Of a stretch of DNA of 15,915 nucleotides, positions 1-5,585 are shown piece by piece. The stretch comes from Planctomycetales bacterium (GTDB taxonomy: Bacteria > Planctomycetota > Phycisphaerae > SM23-33), in contig DAOWOP010000045.1 of NCBI GenBank assembly GCA_030642005.1, forward strand, positions 1 through 15,915, written 5' to 3'. The notes under the pieces are model-generated. The model did not search any database and was not told the origin of the DNA. It worked only from the letters and a program-made list of their open reading frames with translations. Positions within the stretch are counted from its first letter, which is position 1; each line of letters begins with the position of its first letter. The translations under genes and the position numbers were made by a program.

Positions 1-88
1 ATTTTGCGATTGACAAACTGCCGATTGACGCCGATACTGATTGGAATGATAAGGAGAAAAGGCGAAAATAGGTTAGCGTCCCCTATTT
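1..88. repeat. Left arm of an 88-bp inverted repeat
   Basis: Bases 1-88 are the reverse complement of bases 770-857 with about four mismatches (84/88 by eye). The inner end (66-88) is an imperfect hairpin, AAATAGG, then a 9-nt loop TTAGCGTCC, then CCTATTT. The repeat probably continues left of the window. It is an uninterrupted copy of the sequence that is split by an insertion at 868-1111. The family is unknown to me. The hairpin ends recall REP or palindromic elements moved by REP-associated tyrosine transposases, but that is inference, and no transposase is present here. Confidence 0.85.
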
Positions 89-276
89 CCCGTGCTTTGT
101 ATATATACTGTGGTTTATTAACCTTTGTGGGGGGTTGGTTACTTTGGGAAATGCTACATGGTAGGAGTATAGCCCCCCTATTGATCTACCTTGCACTTAC
201 AATGAATCTTGCCGGTTACTATTGGGGGAATAGGGGTGTTGTCCATACCGAAAACTCCGTCCGGGACAAAAAATGA
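4..276 (+). CDS. Small hypothetical membrane ORF, probably a fragment
   Basis: An open frame of 90 codons (TTG at 4, ATG at 46) ends at TGA 274-276. The first 28 or so residues come from the repeat arm at 1-88, so the true start is unclear or lost. The remainder is hydrophobic, with two likely membrane helices (about residues 31-49 and 55-73) and a short polar tail ending RDKK. The DNA is visibly more AT-rich than the GC-rich hydrogenase genes, which suggests separate ancestry. There is no convincing ribosome binding site. I recognise no family. It may be the 3' remnant of a gene truncated by the repeat, or not a gene at all. Confidence 0.25.
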   Translation: MRLTNCRLTPILIGMIRRKGENRLASPISRALYIYCGLLTFVGGWLLWEMLHGRSIAPLLIYLALTMNLAGYYWGNRGVVHTENSVRDKK

Positions 277-312
277 GTGGATTTAAGCATGGTGGCATTG
301 GGGAAAATTCAG

Positions 313-759
313 GTTGCCTCCAATCGAACCTACCGCGAAAACACGCAGACCTCCGGCAAAGATGAACGTTACACGTATGACAATCTCGACCGGCTGAAAG
401 AATCTTATCGCGGTGATCTCAACGCCAACAAGGACGGCATGACGACGACGAACTTCCGGCGTGACTGGACTCTTGAAGCGCTCGGCAACTGGAAGCAGAA
501 CCGCACCGACGCGAACGCCGCCGACCCATGGGACGCCACGCAGGCCCGCACGCATAACGCCGCCAACGAAATGACGCAGATCGGCGGCGTCTCGACTCAT
601 CTAACCCACGATTCAGCCGGGAATATGACAAAGGCGCCAAAGCCCGGCGACGAGGCAAATCATCATCACAACTGTACATACGATGCGTGGAATCGTCTGG
701 TCAAGGTCGCCGACGATGCCGGAACACCTGCCACAATCGCCGAATATCAATACAATGGG
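313..759 (+). pseudogene. RHS/YD-repeat protein fragment, truncated at both ends
   Basis: The frame reads YD-repeat motifs typical of RHS-family wall or toxin-delivery proteins: YTYDNLDRL, then GNWKQNRTD, then HDSAGNMTK, then YDAWNRLVKV and AEYQYNG. RHS proteins normally run for more than 1000 residues with many such repeats. Only about 150 residues survive here. Similarity begins abruptly near NRTYREN. It ends abruptly after YQYNG, where the AAATAGGGG-type palindromic repeat takes over at about 760. No start codon with a ribosome binding site is seen. I read it as a relic of an rhs gene cut by repeat insertion and rearrangement, without function of its own. Confidence 0.75.
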
Positions 760-769
760 GAAATAGGGG

Positions 770-1125
770 AAATAGGGGACGCTAACCTATTTTCGCCTTC
801 TCTCCCTATCATTCCAATCAATATCAGCGTCAATCGGCAGTTTGTCAATCGCAAAATAGGTTAGCGTGGGGTTGTTGAAAAAGTCCCAGCGGAACGATTG
901 ATAATAGCCCAGCCATTTATGGCTGGGAATGGAATGCCGTTACCGTTTAGTCCTGTAGGGACGGATGAGGGGCACATAAGACGTGTCCCTGAAAGAACTT
1001 CAGTCGTCCCTCCGGGACTTGACCGATCTGATCGCCTTCGTCCCAGCAGTGAACTGCTGGGCTACTATCAAATGTCCCTAATGGGACTGAACGGACTTTT
1101 TCAACAGCCCCAGCGTCCCCTATTT
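770..1125. mobile_element. 107-bp palindrome-ended element, split by a second element
   Basis: The left end AAATAGGGGACGCTAACC (770-787) and the right end AGCGTCCCCTATTT (1112-1125), joined with GGTTAGCGT (859-867), form inverted termini of about 24 bp. Without the 244-bp insertion and one copy of AGCGT, the element would be 107 bp. Its spacer matches the arm at 1-88 in the opposite orientation. An extra AAATAGGGG precedes the left end (761-769). The ends are hairpin-capable, like paired REP (BIME) structures. It codes for no protein. The right end supplies the hydF stop codon. Confidence 0.7.
868..1111. mobile_element. 244-bp MITE-like element with 19-bp TIRs and 5-bp target duplication
   Basis: The ends are GGGGTTGTTGAAAAAGTCC (868-886) and GGACTTTTTCAACAGCCCC (1093-1111), inverted repeats with one mismatch in 19. 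AGCGT flanks both sides (863-867 and 1112-1116), as expected for a 5-bp target-site duplication. Inside is a second inverted pair, TTGATAATAGCCCAGC (897-912) against GCTGGGCTACTATCAA (1056-1071). Hairpins lie at 908-927 (CCCAGCCAT stem) and 1042-1061 (CCCAGCAGT stem), and there are GTCCC/GGGAC palindromes. It has no coding potential that I trust. It would need a transposase supplied in trans; the family is not identified. Confidence 0.85.
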
Positions 1126-2358
1126 AAAACATCGACGCATTTTACAGTAGGTCTCGAACGCCGAGGGAAATGGCCGGAGTATCCGCTCGAAACTGCCCAG
1201 AGAATAGGCGATGGTCAGCCCGTAGTTGGTAATCGGCACGCCGGCGTTCCGGCAGCGGAGGATACGCGAGAGCATCTCGCGACGGTTCCACATGCACGCG
1301 CCGCAATGAATAACCAGCCGGTACGGTGAAAGGTCTTCGGGGAAATCATGCCCCTGAACGTGCGAGAAACGCAGGTCACCGCCGACGTATTGCTTCAGCC
1401 AGCGGGGTATCTTCACTCGCCCGATGTCGTCGGCGATGGGATGGTGCGAACACGCCTCGGCTACAAGGACATGGTCCCCCGGCTTGAGGTCTTCGATTGC
1501 CAGCGTGCCGCGGACGAACTCGTTCAGGTCGCCCTTGAACCGCGCGAAGAGGATCGAAAAACTCGTCAGCGGCACGTCTTCGGGCGTATCGTCGGCCACC
1601 CTGTCGAAGGCCTGCGAGTCGGTAACGACCAGGGCCGGCGGACGATTCAGACGCCCCAGCGCCTCCGAAAGCCGGTCATCCTTGACAACCACGCAATACT
1701 GGTCGGCGTCGAGTATATCGCGGATGGTCTGTACCTGCGGCAGGATGAGCCGCCCCTTGGGCGCTTCTAAGTCAATCGGGACCACCAGGACGATTAACTC
1801 GCCCTGCCCGACAAGGTCGCCGACGATAGCCGGGGCGTTGATGAACTCGTCGGGCGTCGCCTCGATAAGAGCCTGGCGCAAATCGAGGATGCCTTGGCCT
1901 TCCGTAGCGACGGTGTGTAATGTAAATACGCCCTCGTCCCTGAGCCGATTTTCCAAGGCAGGGTCCGGCTCGGCAATGTCGGATTTATTGAAAATGACGA
2001 TTACGGGGATGTGGCGCGATTCGAGTTCGCGGAGTATTTTTTGCTCAAATTCCCCCCAATGTCCCGCATCTACTACGATCACGCCGACGTCCGTCCGGTC
2101 GAATATCAGGCGGGTCTTTGCGACGCGCAATTCGCCCAGCGCGCCGGCGTCGTCGATGCCCGCGGTGTCGATAAAGAGCACCGGCCCGACAGGCAGCAGT
2201 TCCATCGGCTTCTCGACCGGGTCGGTCGTCGTACCGGCAACGTCCGAAACAATGGAGACGCTCTGGCGGGTCATCGCGTTCAGCACGGAAGACTTACCGA
2301 CGTTCCGCCGGCCGAAAAGACCTATATGCAAACGTAATCCTTTAGGCGTCTTTCTCAA
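1120..2358 (-). CDS. hydF: HydF, [FeFe]-hydrogenase H-cluster maturation GTPase
   Basis: HydF is the GTPase scaffold on which the 2Fe subcluster made with HydE and HydG is assembled and then passed to apo-HydA in the cytoplasm. At 412 residues it has normal family length. Visible motifs are the P-loop GRRNVGKS (16-23), the GTTTDP switch (42-47), DTAG (64-67) and NKSD (124-127). The C-terminal iron-sulfur site is a CSH motif followed about 45 residues later by HCGAC, the family's CxH...HCxxC signature. The start is TTG at 2356-2358, supported by AGAGGA six bases upstream. It is the last gene of the hydrogenase operon and is now separated from hydG by a 180-bp element. The final AAA codon and the TAG stop lie in the end of the 107-bp repeat, so the tail after about residue 400 may not be ancestral. 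Confidence 0.95.
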   Translation of the reverse strand: MRKTPKGLRLHIGLFGRRNVGKSSVLNAMTRQSVSIVSDVAGTTTDPVEKPMELLPVGPVLFIDTAGIDDAGALGELRVAKTRLIFDRTDVGVIVVDAGHWGEFEQKILRELESRHIPVIVIFNKSDIAEPDPALENRLRDEGVFTLHTVATEGQGILDLRQALIEATPDEFINAPAIVGDLVGQGELIVLVVPIDLEAPKGRLILPQVQTIRDILDADQYCVVVKDDRLSEALGRLNRPPALVVTDSQAFDRVADDTPEDVPLTSFSILFARFKGDLNEFVRGTLAIEDLKPGDHVLVAEACSHHPIADDIGRVKIPRWLKQYVGGDLRFSHVQGHDFPEDLSPYRLVIHCGACMWNRREMLSRILRCRNAGVPITNYGLTIAYSLGSFERILRPFPSAFETYCKMRRCFK

Positions 2359-2374
2359 TCTTTATCCTCTGTTA

Positions 2375-2554
2375 GGTTCTGTCTGGAAATTATTCCAGAC
2401 AGGCATTCAGTAAAAAGCGGTCAGCGGTCAGCGGTCAGCAAAAGAAAAAACTGAACACTGACCGCTGATTGCTGATTGCTGATTGCTGGTTGCTGAATGC
2501 TGATTGCTGATTGCTGATTGCTTTGAGGCGATGTCTGACTTTTCAGACAGGGCC
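2375..2554. mobile_element. 180-bp TA-flanked MITE-like element between hydG and hydF
   Basis: Read inward, the two ends are GGTTCTGTCTGGAAATT (2375-2391) and GGCCCTGTCTGAAAAGT (2538-2554 on the minus strand), imperfect inverted repeats. TA occurs immediately outside both ends (2373-2374 and 2555-2556), consistent with a TA target duplication. Each end folds into its own hairpin (2379-2402, perfect 10-bp stem; 2532-2549, 7-bp stem). The interior is heptamer repeat. TA duplications are known for IS630/Tc1-mariner-like elements and some IS5-group elements; which applies here is not shown. Confidence 0.65.
2417..2519. repeat. Heptamer repeats: GCGGTCA x3 and GCTGATT x8
   Basis: Three tandem GCGGTCA units run from 2417 to 2437. 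Eight tandem heptamers run from 2464 to 2519, six being exactly GCTGATT and two being single-base variants (GCTGGTT, GCTGAAT). GCGGTCAG at 2431 pairs with CTGACCGC at 2458-2465, so the two blocks can fold together around an A-rich loop. This microsatellite fills the interior of the 180-bp element and probably varies in copy number. Confidence 0.9.
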
Positions 2555-3975
2555 TAGAAATACAAGTCGCGGTCTTCCGTTTCCCGAATGCGTTCGAGGC
2601 GGTTCAGTAATTCTTTCTTCTGTTGCGAGTCGGGCAATTTGTCCAGTTCGGTTCGGACCGTCTTCTCGCCGACGGCGCCGGTCTCATCCGAGGCGTAGTC
2701 GGTGAGGTATTCCGTCAGCGTCGAAAGCGCGTTTGGTGTACAGTACTGCTTGATGAAGCCGGGGACGGCGAACTCCATAAAGTGCTCACCCGTCCGGCCG
2801 AGGCGATAGCAGGCGGTGCACCAACTGGGGATGAATCCGTCGGTAAGCAGTTCCCGTACGACTTCATCCAGCGAGCGGATGTCGCCGAGCATGAATTGCT
2901 CGCGCTCCATGACCTGGGCGTCGCCGGCTTCGGTGTATCCGCCGATCTCGATCCTGCTTCCGGCGTCGATCTGCGAGACGCCGAAGGCCATTACTTCCCG
3001 GCGAAGTTCAGGTTCCTCCCGCGCCGTCAGTATCATGCCGGTGTACGGAACGGCCAGGCGGAGAATAGCGACCAGTCGCTTGAAATCGTAGTCGCCGACG
3101 AAATTGTTCTTGTCCGGGTCCACGCCGGCGGCCGGCCTCATGCGAGGGAAACTGATTGTGTGAGGTCCGACGCCGTAACGGTTTTGCAAATAAAGTGAAT
3201 GCGACACAAGCCCCAGCACATCGAACCGCCAGTCGGCCAGTCCGAACAAAGCGCCGATTCCAACGTCGTCAAGCCCGGCCTCAAACGCCCGGTTCAGCCC
3301 GTCCAAACGCCAGAGATAATCGCCTTTTCGCGTGCCGGCTGGGTGCATCTTCGCATACGTCGCGTGGTGATAGGTCTCCTGAAATATCTGGTACGTGCCG
3401 ATGCCGGCGTCCTTGACCCTGCGATAGCCGTCGTGGTCCATCGGCGCAGCGTTGATGTTGACGCGGCGGATGCTGCCGTGGCCGACCTTTATCGAGTACA
3501 CCTTCCGGACAGTGTCCGCGATGAAGTCCGCGTCGTAGTCGGGGTGTTCACCGAAGACGAGTATCAGCCGCTTGTGCCCGACGTTCTCAAGTGCTTCGAC
3601 CTGTTGGCGGACCTCATCGCTGCTCAGCGTCCGTCGGATAGCGCCCGTATTCGATAGCCGGAATGCGCAATATCGACAGTCGTTGACGCACTGGTTCCCC
3701 ACGTAAAGCGGGGCGAACAGGACGATGCGGTTGCCGTACACCTTTCGCTTCAGTTCGCGGGCTGTGGCGAATATCTCCTCGACAAGTTCACCCCCTGCCG
3801 CCAGAAGCGCAGCGGTTTCGGCGACGCTCAACGGTTCCTTGGCGAGACTCTTTGCGATGATCTCCCGCACGTGCACGGGGTCGCTTCGGGCGTCGGCCAG
3901 CAGTTCCGACAGTGCATCATCGTCGATGAAATCGACCGCCGACTCGTTCAACGTCATTTTCGCTAGCGCGCACAC
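2554..3975 (-). CDS. hydG: HydG, radical SAM tyrosine lyase (H-cluster maturation)
   Basis: HydG cleaves tyrosine to p-cresol and dehydroglycine and makes the CO and CN- ligands on a cysteine-bound iron synthon for the H-cluster. At 473 residues it is full length. The radical SAM motif is C96, C100, C103 (within NQCVNDCRYC). The auxiliary-cluster motif is C386, C389, C412 (CTAC, then 22 residues to QYC), exactly the HydG CxxC-x22-C pattern that separates it from ThiH. The start is GTG at 3973-3975, overlapping the hydE stop, and is chosen because AAGGAGGT lies six bases upstream. An ATG seven codons in (MTLNES) is less likely. The TAG stop uses one base of the 180-bp element; without the insertion the stop would be TAA. 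Confidence 0.96.
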   Translation of the reverse strand: MCALAKMTLNESAVDFIDDDALSELLADARSDPVHVREIIAKSLAKEPLSVAETAALLAAGGELVEEIFATARELKRKVYGNRIVLFAPLYVGNQCVNDCRYCAFRLSNTGAIRRTLSSDEVRQQVEALENVGHKRLILVFGEHPDYDADFIADTVRKVYSIKVGHGSIRRVNINAAPMDHDGYRRVKDAGIGTYQIFQETYHHATYAKMHPAGTRKGDYLWRLDGLNRAFEAGLDDVGIGALFGLADWRFDVLGLVSHSLYLQNRYGVGPHTISFPRMRPAAGVDPDKNNFVGDYDFKRLVAILRLAVPYTGMILTAREEPELRREVMAFGVSQIDAGSRIEIGGYTEAGDAQVMEREQFMLGDIRSLDEVVRELLTDGFIPSWCTACYRLGRTGEHFMEFAVPGFIKQYCTPNALSTLTEYLTDYASDETGAVGEKTVRTELDKLPDSQQKKELLNRLERIRETEDRDLYF

Positions 3976-5096
3976 GTCGCCACCTCCTTATTTGTAATGC
4001 GGCGGTTTATGTAATTGAGCGAATCGCCACGCCCCTCGCCGACTCGTCCGCCGATGGCGAGAATACGTTCTTTCAGCAGGCTGTGATAATCTCCGTCCTG
4101 TTCGACACCGGCTTTGGCGGGGTATATTTCGTACAAGGCCCTGTAACGCGGCGGCGTGACGTTAGGCATGACCACGTTTGCGCCTCGCCGAAGGCCTGAT
4201 TCGTAGCCCGTTCGCCCGTTGAGGGTAGCGACGGCGGTCGTTGCGGGGATGTTCGCCTGTGGGCATATAATCCGGGTCAGGGCGATGACCTTGTAGGACA
4301 TTGTTTCGCTGTTTGGTACCTGCCTGTCAGCCGGGGCAGGGTGTTTGTCGCCGTTGCGGGCCAGCGGGGTGTGCGGATTGGGAATAAACGGGCCTGAGCC
4401 GATCATATCCAGGTCGAGTTCGCCGAACAACTCGATGTCACGCGCGAGGGTTTCGTAAGTTTGCCCCGGCAGACCTATCATCACACCGCTTCCGACCTCG
4501 TAGCCGAGTTCGCGCAATTGATGCAGGATTGCGATTCGGTCGGACCGCACGCCGTTCAGGCCTGCCTGTCCGGCAGGCAGGTCGGGGTGAATCCTTTCGT
4601 AGAGCGTCCTGTCGGACGTCTCGAACCGCAGCAGGTAACGGCCGGCCCCCGCCCGGCGCCACAGCGCCAGTTCGTCTTCACTTCGCTCGCCGACGCTGAG
4701 CGTAACGGCCAGCGGGGTCTGCTGCCTGATGCGTTCGATGACATCCGCCAGCCATTGGCCTGAAACGCCGCTGTCCTGGCCGGACTGGAGGACAATCGTG
4801 CCGTATTCGAGTTCGACGGCCCGGTCCGCGCAGGCAAGGATTTCATCGGCGTTCATTCGGTAGCGTTCGAGGCCGCGGGTGTGCGTCCCCAGCCCGCAGT
4901 ACGCACAACGGCGAACGCAGTGATTCGAGAACTCCGTCAACCCGCGCAGATGGACTTCGTCGCCGACGTTCCGGCGGCGCACATCGTCCGCCGTCCGCCA
5001 CAATTCTTCCAGTCGGCGGTCGTCGGTTTCACGCAGCCAGTCGTGTATTTCGACAAAGTTCATTACCGACAGTTCCGACCAGTCCGCTTGGCCCAC
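3963..5096 (-). CDS. hydE: HydE, radical SAM enzyme of H-cluster maturation
   Basis: HydE is a radical SAM protein acting on the HydG-derived iron synthon during synthesis of the 2Fe subcluster and its bridging dithiolate. The SAM cluster motif is C60, C64, C67 (NHCVRRCAYC). The GSGVMIGLPGQT segment (202-213), GPFIPNPHTP (235-244) and IPATTA (283-288) are typical of HydE and biotin-synthase relatives. At 377 residues it is longer than usual. Two GC-rich palindromes add in-frame segments, DLPAGQAG (172-179) and PAPADRQV (253-260). The start is uncertain: GTG at 5094-5096 has a GAGGTGG ten bases upstream, and ATG at 5061-5063 would give 366 residues. It lies 15 bases after the receiver gene and overlaps hydG by 13 bases. 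Confidence 0.93.
   Translation of the reverse strand: MGQADWSELSVMNFVEIHDWLRETDDRRLEELWRTADDVRRRNVGDEVHLRGLTEFSNHCVRRCAYCGLGTHTRGLERYRMNADEILACADRAVELEYGTIVLQSGQDSGVSGQWLADVIERIRQQTPLAVTLSVGERSEDELALWRRAGAGRYLLRFETSDRTLYERIHPDLPAGQAGLNGVRSDRIAILHQLRELGYEVGSGVMIGLPGQTYETLARDIELFGELDLDMIGSGPFIPNPHTPLARNGDKHPAPADRQVPNSETMSYKVIALTRIICPQANIPATTAVATLNGRTGYESGLRRGANVVMPNVTPPRYRALYEIYPAKAGVEQDGDYHSLLKERILAIGGRVGEGRGDSLNYINRRITNKEVATCAR
3982..3989 (-). promoter_or_regulatory. Strong ribosome binding site for hydG inside hydE
   Basis: On the minus strand AAGGAGGT (the plus-strand complement ACCTCCTT is at 3982-3989) lies six bases before the GTG start of hydG. It is within the last codons of hydE. This decides the start and implies translational coupling of hydE and hydG. 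Confidence 0.85.
4319..4340. repeat. Degenerate CCTGCC/GGCAGG palindrome inside hydE
   Basis: A 6-bp stem, CCTGCC (4319-4324) and GGCAGG (4335-4340), with the loop TGTCAGCCGG. It is a weaker relative of the palindrome at 4561-4581. In frame it encodes PAPADRQV in a stretch (about residues 249-265) that shorter HydE proteins are expected to lack or vary. Confidence 0.5.
4561..4581. repeat. In-frame palindrome CCTGCCTG...CAGGCAGG inside hydE
   Basis: A perfect 8-bp stem, CCTGCCTG (4561-4568) and CAGGCAGG (4574-4581), with loop TCCGG. In the hydE frame it reads DLPAGQAG (residues 172-179), between the conserved IHP motif and the helix leading to LGYEVGSG. It looks like a short palindromic element tolerated in coding sequence, comparable in principle to Rickettsia palindromic elements. 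Confidence 0.7.
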
Positions 5097-5111
5097 GCCT
5101 CATAATCCACC

Positions 5112-5543
5112 TCACTCACCGGCGGCGCCGGCCTGCGCTTCTGCGTGAGGCCCATCCTTCAGCAACCGGCGAACTTCCGCTTTCAACTGCTCAGGACGGA
5201 CAGGTTTGTCCAGTACGCGGTCCATCTTCAGCCACGATCGCGCCTCGGGAGATTGTGCATCGAACGACATTCGCGTAACGGCGGTTACGGACGACAAGAG
5301 GATCACCGGCGTATCAGGATAAAGTTTTTTCAAGTAGTGGGCGAGCACGAACCCTGAATCCACCTGCTCCATCATCAGGTCGAGGATCACCAGGTCGGGC
5401 CTGACCGTCAGCAGCACCTCCTCGGCCTCTTCCTGACTGTAGGCGGTAACTATCTCGTAACCTTCGGTGTTCAGCACAGCGGTGAGCAGTGCGACGATAT
5501 CCGGATCGTCGTCCACTACCAGCACTTTCCTGTTTGCGCTCAT
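5112..5543 (-). CDS. Receiver-only response regulator in the hydrogenase operon
   Basis: This is a single receiver (REC) domain of 143 residues with no DNA-binding or enzymatic output domain. The acidic pocket is D11-D13, the phosphoacceptor is D55 (LVILDLMM), the switch Ser is S84 or S85, and the conserved lysine is K113 (LDKPVRPEQL). The S84 to K113 interval is several residues longer than in CheY. The C-terminal dozen residues are Ala/Gly-rich and probably disordered. AAGGA lies seven bases before the ATG. It sits 42 bases after hydA and 15 before hydE, so it is cotranscribed with them. No histidine kinase is nearby. The partner and output are unknown; it could tune hydrogenase activity or maturation by protein contact, which is inference. 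Confidence 0.9.
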   Translation of the reverse strand: MSANRKVLVVDDDPDIVALLTAVLNTEGYEIVTAYSQEEAEEVLLTVRPDLVILDLMMEQVDSGFVLAHYLKKLYPDTPVILLSSVTAVTRMSFDAQSPEARSWLKMDRVLDKPVRPEQLKAEVRRLLKDGPHAEAQAGAAGE

Positions 5544-5585
5544 TTCAAATCCTTATTAATAGATGTTTTTATCGTCGCGGTGAGA

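Noticed and set aside
898..1329. A 143-codon plus-strand frame starting in the 244-bp element
   Set aside because: It runs from a non-coding element across the repeat end into hydF antisense sequence. Chimeric and without motifs.
1424..2413. A 329-codon plus-strand open frame opposite hydF
   Set aside because: It is antisense to a clear HydF, has Ser/Arg-rich low-complexity composition, and matches no family. It is a shadow of GC-rich coding DNA.
2464..2519. Possible CRISPR array
   Set aside because: The repeats are 7-bp tandem units with no spacers. No cas genes are present.
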